Below are positions 7,389 through 15,289 of a stretch of DNA of 64,000 nucleotides, in pieces. Every line of letters starts with the position of its first letter. Position 1 is the stretch's first letter. This stretch comes from Hallerella sp964397425 (GTDB taxonomy: Bacteria; Fibrobacterota; Fibrobacteria; Fibrobacterales; Fibrobacteraceae). The translations under genes and the position numbers were made by a program. Location of the stretch: assembly GCA_964397425.1 (NCBI GenBank), contig CAYNID010000006.1, forward strand, positions 54,046-118,045, written 5' to 3'. The notes below the pieces were generated by a model. It had not been told where the DNA came from and did no database searches. It worked only from the letters and a program-made list of their open reading frames with translations.

Positions 7389-10091
7389 TTGTTCTCCGCC
7401 TATCAAAAAATCATCGATGCGAATGGTTTGGGTGAATGGGACTTTTCCAAAAAGGATGCCAAAGAAGTTTTCAAAATCGTATCGGATGCGTTTGAAGAGC
7501 TGCATTTCAAAACGGATTTCTTGTCTTGGAATTCGGAGCTTCCGAGCCCGGAGTTTGAAAATCAAAAACTCTTTCAGCTTTGGCATCTTCTGTATTCTTT
7601 TGAAGGCGACGGCTCTTTGACGGGCGATGAAGGCCTTGTCAAAAAAATCATGGACATTTGCGGCTTTTCCAAAGAAAGTGCGAAAATTCTTGCATCGGTC
7701 ACATTCGAAAATGACTATGGGAACCTTTCGGCGAAAGCGATGAAAAAAATCTTGCCTTGGATGAAGAACGGTAAAAAATACAGCGAAGCCTGTGAAGCGG
7801 CGGGATATCGCCATTCCAAGCGGTCGCTGACTCGCGAAGAATTGAACAAGAAGGATTACAAGAATCATTTGGAGCTCTTACCCAAAAACAGCTTGCGAAA
7901 TCCCGTTGTCGAAAAGATTTTGAATCAAATGGTGAATGTGGTCAATGCAGTTGTCGATGCTTACGGCAAACCGGATGAAATTCGGATTGAACTTGCCCGC
8001 GAATTGAAAAAAAGCGCCAAAGAACGCCAAGAAATGGCAGAGCAAATGGGCAAAGCCAGCAAAGAATATGACAATTACCGGAAAGAATTGAAAGAGACGT
8101 TCGGCATTACGAATCCGAGCAAGAACGATTTGGTCCGTTATCGGCTTTATAAAGAACTTGAAAAAAATGGTTGCAGAACGCTTTATTCCAATGAAGAAAT
8201 CAAGAAAGAACGCTTGTTCTCAAAAGATTATGATATTGAACATATCATTCCGCAGGCGAAGCGTTTTGACGATTCTTTTGCAAATAAAACCCTGGAATTG
8301 CGAGAAGTCAATTTGAAAAAAGGAAATTCCACGGCTTTTGATTTTGTTTCCCAAGAATATGGGGCGAATGCTTTGGAACAGTATCAAGAACGGATTGAAC
8401 GCTTGTTCAAAGAGGGGGTCATTGGAAAAGCGAAACGGAAAAATCTCTTGATGACAAATGATGAAATTCCAGAAGGGTTCATCGAACGCGATTTGCGGGA
8501 TTCCCAATACATTGCCAAAAAAGCGAGGGAAATGCTCGAAGAATTGGTGCCTTTTGTCGTTCCGACGGTAGGTTCCATTACGGATCGGCTGCGGGAAGAC
8601 TGGCAACTTGTCGATGTCATGAAAGAATTGAATTGGGCAAAATATGACAAACAAGGTTTGACGGAAATTGTTGAAGACAAGGATGGTCGCAAAATTGGAA
8701 AAATCAAGGACTGGACAAAACGGAACGATCACCGGCACCATGCGATGGACGCATTGACGATAGCGTTCACCAAACGCAGCTTTATCCAGTATTTGAACAA
8801 TTTGAATGCCCGACTTCCCAAATCGATGCGGGAATATATTGATTTGGCAGAATGCGATTTGTCCAAAATCAACAAGAGCGATGTGAAAAAAGTAGTGGCG
8901 AGCATCGAAGCGAAAGAGTTGGAGTATGACAGCAAAGGTCATTTGCGTTTTAAATCGCCAATGCCGTTAGGAGAATTCCGGGCAGAAGCCAAAAGGCATT
9001 TGGAAGAAACGCTGATTTCTATCAAATCCAGAAATAAAGTAGTGACAAAAAACGTCAACAAGACAAAAGGAAAAAATCAAGATAAGAAAAAGCGGAATCA
9101 GGAAACCCTTACACCGCGCGGGCAATTGCACAATGAAACGATTTATGGCAGTTGTCGCAAAGAAATTGAAAATGTGAAAGAATTAAAAGTCGGAATCAAA
9201 TTGACGCTGGATAAAATTGATGCGATTTGCAATCCCCGGTATCGAGAAGCGTTGAAAAAACGGCTGTTAGAATTTAATGGGGATTCAAAACTGGCGTTTA
9301 CGGGGAAAAATGCCTTGTCCAAAAATCCGATTTTTTTGGACGAATCCCATTTAGAACAGGTTCCCGATACGGTTAAAGTGAAGCTGTTTGAAACCGTTTA
9401 CACCATTCGGAAATCGGTCGATGCCAATTTGAGCGTGGACAAGGTTCTCGATAAAAGAATTCGAGAAATCTTGCAAAAGCGCTTGGAGGAATTTGGTGGC
9501 GACGCGAAAAGTGCCTTTTCCAATTTGGATCAAAATCCCATTTGGCAAAACAAAGAAAAGGGAATTGCCATTAAACGGGTCGTTGTTAAAGCGGTCAATA
9601 ACGCAATCGCATTGCATCAAGAACGTGATTTTGTGAATCCGGGTAATAATCATCACGTTGCCATTTACCGGGATGCAAATGGAGATTTGCAAGAAAAAGT
9701 GGTCTCTTTTTACGAAGCGACTCAGCGGGCGGTTCGTGGAATGCCCGCCGTTGACAGGGATTATAAAAAGGAAGAAGGCTGGGAATTTTTGTTCACGATG
9801 AAGATAAACGAAATGTTTGTCTTTCCCAATGAAAAAACGGGATTTGACCCGTCGAAAATAGACCTGTTGGATCTTCAAAATTACGCCCAAATCAGTCCGA
9901 ACCTTTTCCGGGTGCAAAAACTTTCGACAAAAAATTATGTGTTCCGTCATCATCAAGAAACAACGGTAAATGAAGACAAAGAGTTGCGGGATATCACCTG
10001 GAAACGGATTCAGACGATTAACAACTTAAAAGGCTCAATCAAAGTCCGAGTCAATCATATTGGCCAAATTGTTTCTGTGGGAGAATATTGA
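7389..10091 (+). CDS. cas9: Cas9 C-terminal fragment: REC remainder, HNH, RuvC-II/III, PI domain
   Basis: The same frame as the first fragment stays open after the amber; the first possible restart is TTG 7389, with no well-placed Shine-Dalgarno sequence. Numbering from that TTG: RuvC-II IRIELARE (Glu201); HNH YDIEHIIPQA with Glu284/His285 and Asn299 (FANKTL); RuvC-III HHAMDAL (His451, Asp454); then a long basic WED/PAM-interacting region to residue 900. All catalytic residues except the RuvC-I Asp are present and look intact, so decay is recent. Glu in place of the more common Asp before the HNH His is, from memory, also found in Bacteroidota Cas9s. Confidence 0.82.
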   Translation: MFSAYQKIIDANGLGEWDFSKKDAKEVFKIVSDAFEELHFKTDFLSWNSELPSPEFENQKLFQLWHLLYSFEGDGSLTGDEGLVKKIMDICGFSKESAKILASVTFENDYGNLSAKAMKKILPWMKNGKKYSEACEAAGYRHSKRSLTREELNKKDYKNHLELLPKNSLRNPVVEKILNQMVNVVNAVVDAYGKPDEIRIELARELKKSAKERQEMAEQMGKASKEYDNYRKELKETFGITNPSKNDLVRYRLYKELEKNGCRTLYSNEEIKKERLFSKDYDIEHIIPQAKRFDDSFANKTLELREVNLKKGNSTAFDFVSQEYGANALEQYQERIERLFKEGVIGKAKRKNLLMTNDEIPEGFIERDLRDSQYIAKKAREMLEELVPFVVPTVGSITDRLREDWQLVDVMKELNWAKYDKQGLTEIVEDKDGRKIGKIKDWTKRNDHRHHAMDALTIAFTKRSFIQYLNNLNARLPKSMREYIDLAECDLSKINKSDVKKVVASIEAKELEYDSKGHLRFKSPMPLGEFRAEAKRHLEETLISIKSRNKVVTKNVNKTKGKNQDKKKRNQETLTPRGQLHNETIYGSCRKEIENVKELKVGIKLTLDKIDAICNPRYREALKKRLLEFNGDSKLAFTGKNALSKNPIFLDESHLEQVPDTVKVKLFETVYTIRKSVDANLSVDKVLDKRIREILQKRLEEFGGDAKSAFSNLDQNPIWQNKEKGIAIKRVVVKAVNNAIALHQERDFVNPGNNHHVAIYRDANGDLQEKVVSFYEATQRAVRGMPAVDRDYKKEEGWEFLFTMKINEMFVFPNEKTGFDPSKIDLLDLQNYAQISPNLFRVQKLSTKNYVFRHHQETTVNEDKELRDITWKRIQTINNLKGSIKVRVNHIGQIVSVGEY

Positions 10092-10125
10092 ATGCGAGAA
10101 CTTGCTTGATGCGAGGAGGTGGTAA

Positions 10126-11037
10126 ATGCTCAAACGTACGCTTTACTTTGGAAATCCGGCGTATTTGAGTTTTAAGGATAATCAGCTGGTGGTCAAAACG
10201 CCGGAAGGTTCTGCCAAAACGGCTGCGATAGAAGATGTCGGTTTTGTCATTTTGGACAATCCCCGAATCACGATGTCGAACGTGCTGTTGGGCGCTCTCC
10301 TTGAAAATAATTGCGCCGTGATTTCTTGCGGCAGCGCACATTTGCCGATGGGGCTTCTTCTTCCTTTATCGGGAAATACGCTCCAAAGCGAACGTTTTCA
10401 GGCGCAAATCGCCGCCTCCCTTCCGCTGAAAAAACAACTTTGGCAACAGACGGTTCAACAGAAAATCCTCAACCAGGCGAAAGTCTTGGAACAAAAACGG
10501 AATGTTTCGCCTGCTTATTTGGTGAACTTGGCGAATTCCGTACGCAGTGGCGATGTTGAAAACCGCGAGGCGGTGGCGGCTGCGTTTTATTGGAAATCCA
10601 TGTTCCCGGAGAATGAAAATTTTTTGCGCGACCGGTTTGGAACGCCTCCTAACAACTTGCTGAATTATGGATACGCCATTTTGCGTGGCGTTGTGGCGCG
10701 TTCTTTGGTTGCCAGCGGATTGCTGCCGACGTTGGGAATTCATCATCACAACCGTTACAATGCGTATTGCTTGGCGGACGACATCATGGAACCTTATCGC
10801 CCGATTGTAGACAAATTAATTTTAGAAACTTGGGAAAATTCGGAGTCTTTTCCGGAGCAGTTGGAAAAGGAACACAAAATTCCCTTATTGAAAATCCCGG
10901 TGCTGGATGTGATAATAGATGGGAAGCGGAGCCCGCTGATGAATGCGGTGATGACGACAACGACTTCGCTTTTCAGGTGTTATTCCGGGAAGTTGCGTAA
11001 ATTGGTTTATCCAGAGGTGTCGGATGGATCGGCTTAG
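10126..11037 (+). CDS. cas1: CRISPR-associated endonuclease Cas1
   Basis: 303 residues, full length for a type II Cas1. It is the metal-dependent integrase that, with Cas2, inserts new spacers next to the array leader. An N-terminal beta domain is followed by a helical catalytic domain with Glu148 (NREAVAAAFYW), His206 (GIHHHN) and Asp219 (LADDIMEPYRP), the expected metal ligands. A clear GGAGGTGG lies just before the ATG. It follows cas9 by 34 nt and overlaps cas2, so one operon is likely. Unlike cas9 it shows no lesion. Confidence 0.95.
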   Translation: MLKRTLYFGNPAYLSFKDNQLVVKTPEGSAKTAAIEDVGFVILDNPRITMSNVLLGALLENNCAVISCGSAHLPMGLLLPLSGNTLQSERFQAQIAASLPLKKQLWQQTVQQKILNQAKVLEQKRNVSPAYLVNLANSVRSGDVENREAVAAAFYWKSMFPENENFLRDRFGTPPNNLLNYGYAILRGVVARSLVASGLLPTLGIHHHNRYNAYCLADDIMEPYRPIVDKLILETWENSESFPEQLEKEHKIPLLKIPVLDVIIDGKRSPLMNAVMTTTTSLFRCYSGKLRKLVYPEVSDGSA

Positions 11038-11356
11038 CGAGTATCGCGTCATGTGGGTCATGTGCTTTTTTGATTTGCCGACGGAAACCAAAGTGGACCG
11101 GCAACGCCACAGCGAATTTCGCAAGAACTTGTTGAAAGACGGATTTTCACGGTTTCAGCTGTCGATATACATTCGCCATTGTGCGTCGGCTGAAAATGCG
11201 AATGTGCATGTTGCGCGGATCAAAAACTTTATGCCGCCCAAAGGAATGGTTAGTGTTTTGTGCATTACCGACAAACAATTCGGGAGGCTCGAAATTTTTT
11301 ATGGACGAAAGGAACGACCGCTACCGCCGGAACCCCTTCAGTTGGAGCTTTTTTAG
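11024..11356 (+). CDS. cas2: CRISPR-associated protein Cas2
   Basis: 110 residues, ferredoxin-like small subunit of the spacer-integration complex. The start MDRLSEYRVMWVMCFFDLP contains the conserved strand-1 Asp (Asp17) and Pro. It ends LQLELF, a common C-terminal pattern in II-C Cas2. The ATG lies inside the 3' end of cas1 (14-nt overlap) with GAGGTG 5 nt upstream, so the two are translationally coupled. It ends with TAG, showing TAG is an ordinary stop in this genome. Confidence 0.95.
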   Translation: MDRLSEYRVMWVMCFFDLPTETKVDRQRHSEFRKNLLKDGFSRFQLSIYIRHCASAENANVHVARIKNFMPPKGMVSVLCITDKQFGRLEIFYGRKERPLPPEPLQLELF

Positions 11357-11375
11357 AATCGTTTTTTTGGAAATA

Positions 11376-11414
11376 AAAAAAGAAATCGGGCTTGAAAAGG
11401 TCCGATTTCTTTTT
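11376..11414. terminator. Bidirectional terminator after cas2
   Basis: AAGAAATCGG and CCGATTTCTT form a stem around an 11-nt loop, with an A run on the left and a T run on the right. It closes the cas operon on the plus strand and could also stop transcription arriving from the repeat side on the minus strand. Confidence 0.8.
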
Positions 11415-11417
11415 ATC

Positions 11418-11446
11418 CTAAATCAGCGGCTAAGTCGTTGATTTAG
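11418..11446. repeat. Inverted repeat between cas2 and the lone CRISPR repeat
   Basis: CTAAATCA and TGATTTAG, 8-bp arms 13 nt apart. It may be a binding site or array-boundary element. No function is assigned. Confidence 0.3.
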
Positions 11447-11465
11447 TTCTAGTTATACATAGCCT

Positions 11466-11513
11466 GTTGTAATCGCTAAAGTAAAACTAGAAAATCTGAA
11501 AGCAATTCACAAC
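11466..11513 (-). CRISPR. Solitary 48-nt CRISPR repeat (array otherwise absent)
   Basis: On the minus strand the unit starts GTTGTGAATTGCTTTCAGAT and ends GCGATTACAAC, 48 nt, the length class and 5' core of Bacteroidota-type II-C repeats (46-48 nt). Its first 21 nt pair with the tracrRNA anti-repeat at 5637-5657. No second copy is found at the expected one-spacer distance (about 30 nt) on either side, so there is no R-S-R array here. Confidence 0.75.
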
Positions 11514-11555
11514 ACCTGGAACGGCTCAAAGAGCTATTCAACGGGTGTTGCCGGG

Positions 11556-11705
11556 ATGCTGACGATTTACACCTATCTCGTGGTTTCAAACTTGTCGGAT
11601 GACTTGAAGAATGAACCTCGGACTGTACAGCGGTTGGAAGAAGAACTCAAAACCCTCAAATCGGAAATCAAGAAACTCAAGTCGGAAGTCAAAGCCCTCA
11701 AATAG
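11556..11705 (+). CDS. Possible 49-residue coiled-coil protein or gene remnant
   Basis: ATG 11556 to TAG 11703-11705. A hydrophobic start (MLTIYTYLVVSNL) is followed by a leucine-heptad, Lys/Glu-rich coiled coil (VQRLEEELKTLK to KSEVKALK). The frame is open upstream to 11463, straight through the CRISPR repeat, but has no start codon or Shine-Dalgarno sequence there. It may be the 3' end of a truncated gene. The function is unknown. Confidence 0.35.
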   Translation: MLTIYTYLVVSNLSDDLKNEPRTVQRLEEELKTLKSEIKKLKSEVKALK

Positions 11706-11712
11706 GGAACGG

Positions 11713-12402
11713 TTAATCCCAAAAAGGAAGGTAGCGAACAAAATCGATGCTGTAATAATCGTCCAGACGGGAGGCTGCCAGGTCGGACAGGGTTCCCGCC
11801 CCGGTCATGAGAGCCTTCGCCGGAGATTTACTCTTCAGCGATTCCAGTTCTTTATTGAGTTTTTGCTTTTCCTTGGCGTTCTTTGAAATCAGTTTTTCCT
11901 TATTCGCGAAAATTTTCCTTTGCTTCTCGATTTGCTGCCCTAGATCGGCGACATTCTTCCGGTGGTCAGGTTTCGATATTTCCGAAAGGCTGCTTCCCAT
12001 GCGTCTCAGTTCCTCTTCGGCCTCCTGTCGTTTCAGTATTGAATTGAATGCTGCCGTATGAGCCCGCTTTGTACTGGTTTCAATTTTTTCAATGTTTTTC
12101 TCGACTTCTTTGGCCTTCTTGTTTCCGAGAATTTTTTCAAGTCCCTTTTCGACTTTGTTGCCAATCTTTCCAAAGATGCCTCCAGTAAGGTCTGAAAATC
12201 CTCGGGCCGTCCTGTGCATCGGAGCGACAATAAGACCAGCTCCGTTTGAAAGATCGTCAGCCACCTTTTTGCCGATACTGCCCCAGTTTACTTTTGCATC
12301 TTCTGTGTAATCCGGATTGCCGTTCTCGTCAGTCGTGTAGGTGTGAGTCGTAAAAAGCGAGTCCAAGAAGTCGTTTGCTGCGTTGGGGAAAGCGTCTAGC
12401 AT
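11713..12402 (-). CDS. Hypothetical protein, phage-like C-terminal module (copy A)
   Basis: 229 residues from ATG 12402. It shares with the 442-residue protein at 13853-15181 a glycine/alanine-rich hydrophobic stretch, the motif YTTDENGNPDYTE...NWGS and a long Lys/Glu-rich coiled coil. The similarity starts before the ATG: the same frame upstream (12403 to about 12505) still encodes SPYKAKE...SGLTGAAI, matching SPYSYAK...GASGAAIGLDAL in copy B, but without a start codon. The gene is therefore probably the 3' part of a larger gene cut by the GC-rich segment to its right. Base composition is low-GC, unlike that segment. The function is unknown. Confidence 0.5.
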   Translation of the reverse strand: MLDAFPNAANDFLDSLFTTHTYTTDENGNPDYTEDAKVNWGSIGKKVADDLSNGAGLIVAPMHRTARGFSDLTGGIFGKIGNKVEKGLEKILGNKKAKEVEKNIEKIETSTKRAHTAAFNSILKRQEAEEELRRMGSSLSEISKPDHRKNVADLGQQIEKQRKIFANKEKLISKNAKEKQKLNKELESLKSKSPAKALMTGAGTLSDLAASRLDDYYSIDFVRYLPFWD

Positions 12403-12490
12403 GATTGCAGCCCCGGTGAGTCCCGAATGCGAGTCGAGAACGCTCTCTTTCCGAGTTGGGTTCCCTGCTCGTCTAATTGATTCTTTTGCT

Positions 12491-13471
12491 TTATACGGCG
12501 ATGTCTCCGGAGTTCTCGCAGACCGAGTCGAAGACGATGGCCGAAAGCCGTCCGAGGGACTTCTCCGTCAGGAATCCCGCCAAGTCGCCGTCAAGCCAGG
12601 AAGTCCGCAGGGTGGAGCCCTGTGGAAGGCACGGCACGGCGGAGTGGCCGGACGACCGCCCGAACCTGCCCCCGCGGTTCTCGAAAAAGGAGTCGACCAC
12701 GAAGTCGACGGACCGCGACATGGGGACGACCGCCGCCCCGCGTTCGAGGATGGCCGAGTAGAGCCTGATGGACTTGGATAGCGCGTAGGTGCCGGCGGGG
12801 AAGTAGACGCCCTCGTTAGGATGGCTGTCCGTGATGAACCCCATCCGCTCGGCGCAGTCCGTGGAGGAGGACGGGTCCACCCCGAACAGGCGGACGTCCA
12901 CGGTCTTCGACACGCCTAGCTCCCACGTGCCGCCGCCCGAGTGGCCGGGAAGCGTGGAACGGACGTGCGTCCCGTAGTTCTCGTCCAACAGCTCCTCCTT
13001 CCACACGAAAACGCGCGGAGGGCAGAAGTCGCCCGCCACGTCATAGCCGAGCACCATCACGGACTTCGCCGCCGGGTCGGTCCTCCGGAGCTCGCCCAGG
13101 CCGCCGACGACAGCCACGCCCGAATACTCGACCGTCACCTTGGACGCCTTGCTGTCGATGATGTAGACGGTCCGCCACGCCGGGGACTCGCTTTCGAGGG
13201 TGGCGGGGACTCCCGTGGGGGCCTCCACTATCATCCGGTAGTCGGTCCCGTCGCCGACGAAAGGCTGGATGACGAAACGGCCAGCGTCGTTCAGTTGGAG
13301 CGGGTTCTCTATTTCCGTCCCGTCCGTATCGTAGACGGGTACGTAGTCCGGGTCCGTGCCTTCGGTGGGCGCGGCGGAACAGTCGGGCTTCACGAAGTGC
13401 ACCCTGCCGCCGGAAACGGGGGTCCCGTCGTCGAGGAAAAACGGGCAAAGTAGGTTCGAAACGTTCTGCAT
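12491..13471 (-). CDS. Phage tail-spike/appendage-like protein with beta-helix start
   Basis: 326 residues from the ATG at 13469-13471 (a start 21 codons upstream is possible but less likely). The N-terminus (VSNLLCPFFLDDGTPVSGG, VHFVKPD) resembles head-binding or appendage domains of phage tail proteins. The C-terminal part (NEGVYFPAGTYALSKSIRL) resembles the opening coils of a pectate-lyase-type right-handed beta-helix. It ends abruptly, shorter than usual tail spikes, exactly where the low-GC copy A module begins in another frame. GC is about 70% in 13081-13140 by hand count, far above the surroundings, which points to recent transfer. Confidence 0.55.
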   Translation of the reverse strand: MQNVSNLLCPFFLDDGTPVSGGRVHFVKPDCSAAPTEGTDPDYVPVYDTDGTEIENPLQLNDAGRFVIQPFVGDGTDYRMIVEAPTGVPATLESESPAWRTVYIIDSKASKVTVEYSGVAVVGGLGELRRTDPAAKSVMVLGYDVAGDFCPPRVFVWKEELLDENYGTHVRSTLPGHSGGGTWELGVSKTVDVRLFGVDPSSSTDCAERMGFITDSHPNEGVYFPAGTYALSKSIRLYSAILERGAAVVPMSRSVDFVVDSFFENRGGRFGRSSGHSAVPCLPQGSTLRTSWLDGDLAGFLTEKSLGRLSAIVFDSVCENSGDIAV

Positions 13472-13557
13472 GACTGCATTTAGTCCGTATCGGCGGCAAA
13501 CGCCACGGACGGACGCGCTTTTTTTTGCTAGCATTCAGTCAAAAAAGGAGGTCGGGA

Positions 13558-13875
13558 ATGAAGAAAAATCTAAATATAGCGTTCTATATTTTATTTAATT
13601 ACGGTTGGTTGCATTACTGGTTTCAGCTCTTGAATGTGCCAAATATTTATTTCAGCAAAACCGGAATTTTCACTAAAATGAATGTATTCTCGTTTCTCAT
13701 ATTGACTATCGTTTCAGCGATATGGATTCAAGTCCTGTCGTATAAATTGAAGAAGGAACGTGAGAAAACGAGCCACGTAGAGAGGCGTTTGAGTCGGTTC
13801 GAACGGCGATTGGAGCATTTCGAGCGCTCCTTGAACGCCCGGGACAAAGAAGTCAGCGATCGTCAGAATTCATAA
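13558..13875 (+). CDS. Small membrane protein with C-terminal coiled coil
   Basis: 105 residues. The ATG at 13558 has an excellent AAGGAGG 7 nt upstream. Two hydrophobic segments (about residues 8-25 and 40-60) are followed by a charged heptad region (EREKTSHVERRLSRFERRLE). Size and topology resemble phage holins or small phage membrane accessory proteins, but no family is recognised. It is divergent from the tail-spike-like gene and its 3' end overlaps the convergent copy B gene by 23 nt. Confidence 0.6.
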   Translation: MKKNLNIAFYILFNYGWLHYWFQLLNVPNIYFSKTGIFTKMNVFSFLILTIVSAIWIQVLSYKLKKEREKTSHVERRLSRFERRLEHFERSLNARDKEVSDRQNS

Positions 13876-15181
13876 GACGCAACGTGTTTCTAATGTCTCC
13901 GTATGTGGTGGGGATAAGACCGGTCTGAATAGCCCGGATGATGGCGAGATCTTTGGTTTTTCCCAGCTTTGAAAGCAGATTCGGAACTATTCTTTCCTCA
14001 TCCAATTTCTCAGCTTTCGCCAAGTGCTTGTTGGCAAGGGCTTGTTTTTTTTCGCCTTTTGCGATGATGTCGTTTAATTCTTTCCCAATAGCATTTAATC
14101 TGAGTTCGTCTTTTGGGTTTTTCACTCTGAAAGGGTTTTTCCGGATTTTCGCCTTTTCCGCAGCCAGAAGAGCGTCCAGTTCTGAACGCTTCCCGCTCAG
14201 AGTCTCCACTTGGGCTTCAGCCCTTGCTTGGAGCTTCTTCTCTTTTGCGATTTTCTTGTTTACGTCACCATCGAAGATCCTATCCAATGCGCTGACGGCT
14301 TTTTTCTTGATGGGTTCCATTCTTTTCCCGATTTTCTTGGGAATCTCATCAAGTTCAAAGCGATTTAGAATTCTCGATAGATAATTACGCCCCGCAAGTC
14401 CAAGCATCGGCAAACTGGAAAGAGCGTTCAACCCGGCAGACCCCAAGGCGGATCCCCAATTTGGTTTACCCCTTTCGGTGTAATCCGGGCCGCCGTTCTC
14501 GTCGGTAGTGTAAACGTGCTTGGTCAACAACGAATCGCCAATATCGTGAACTGCGCCGATTAGTGCATCAAGCCCGATGGCGGCACCGCTGGCACCTACA
14601 ACCGTTCCCGCATTTTTCGATACAAACGGGAGATATTTCCCTGCAGCTCTGGCGGTTCCGCCGGAACCGAACGTTGACGCAATGCTGGCGACGTCGGCAA
14701 GATTGTCAATGAAATCTGCGTCACGCCCTTGCGAGTTCTTTGCGTAGGAATACGGACTGAGAAATGTGTTCGCAACGTCAACGACGAACGGATCGTTTTT
14801 TCTCACCCTAATCCTGTTCGCCCTGTCGGTGATTCCGGAGATGTAGCCGTAAAGGTTCTCCGGGTCGTTGTCGAAGGGGAGCCCGATGTTGCGGTAGAGC
14901 ATGTCGGTGGCGACAGGGCTCTTCAGCAGTTCGGACAGCTTGCCGTAGCTTTCGACGAAGTCGCGGCTGGTCGGCTCCTCGCATCCCTTCATTCCGATGT
15001 TCCGCCCGTACAGGTCGGTGAGCATCTGCTCCACGCTCCCGTCGTCCTCCCCGTAGCCGAGTGCCGAAGCGATGTTTCCCGCCTGCGCCAGGATGTCCTC
15101 CACGCTCGTGTTCGTCGGGTCGAGGTCGGAGAACCGTTCCTGTTTCCAGATGAATTCGGGCATGGCGTCGCCCGGCTGCAT
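13853..15181 (-). CDS. Phage-virion-like hypothetical protein, chimeric base composition (copy B)
   Basis: 442 residues (ATG 15181; ATG 15163 is an alternative). The N-terminal 130 residues (MPEFIWKQERFSDLDPTNTS onward) lie in GC-rich DNA (68% in 15001-15060 by hand count). From about SPYSYAK the DNA becomes low-GC (33% in 14041-14100). The C-terminal half holds a hydrophobic Gly/Ala region, YTTDENGGPDYTE...NWGS and a coiled-coil tail, shared with copy A. The frame stays open upstream to about 15240 without a start, and GC falls sharply near 15213, so the N-terminus may also be truncated. Large membrane-active phage internal virion proteins have similar features, but no homology is claimed. 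Confidence 0.55.
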   Translation of the reverse strand: MQPGDAMPEFIWKQERFSDLDPTNTSVEDILAQAGNIASALGYGEDDGSVEQMLTDLYGRNIGMKGCEEPTSRDFVESYGKLSELLKSPVATDMLYRNIGLPFDNDPENLYGYISGITDRANRIRVRKNDPFVVDVANTFLSPYSYAKNSQGRDADFIDNLADVASIASTFGSGGTARAAGKYLPFVSKNAGTVVGASGAAIGLDALIGAVHDIGDSLLTKHVYTTDENGGPDYTERGKPNWGSALGSAGLNALSSLPMLGLAGRNYLSRILNRFELDEIPKKIGKRMEPIKKKAVSALDRIFDGDVNKKIAKEKKLQARAEAQVETLSGKRSELDALLAAEKAKIRKNPFRVKNPKDELRLNAIGKELNDIIAKGEKKQALANKHLAKAEKLDEERIVPNLLSKLGKTKDLAIIRAIQTGLIPTTYGDIRNTLRLMNSDDR

Positions 15182-15289
15182 GTAGTTCGTGGCGTATTCC
15201 CGAACCGGGGGAATTTGCGAAAGAAAATATACGTTACCTTAAAAACAGATAATTTTACACAACTTCATTCGCCTGTTCCTTATCTTGAT

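Larger units (their letters stand above)
5898..10091 (+). pseudogene. cas9: cas9 (type II-C) interrupted by one in-frame TAG
   Basis: One continuous frame of 1398 codons runs from GTG 5898 to the stop at 10089-10091, broken only by TAG at 7305-7307 (codon 470). The codons after the stop keep coding for Cas9-like protein (LKTLFEKNAENFEINF and onward), and no frameshift or deletion is visible. Restored, the protein would be about 1396 residues, the large II-C size seen in Bacteroidota. The GTG start has GGAGAG 5 nt upstream. Tract order is cas9-cas1-cas2, as expected for II-C. The stop could be a true nonsense mutation, a consensus error or, least likely, a readthrough or split gene. Confidence 0.85.
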
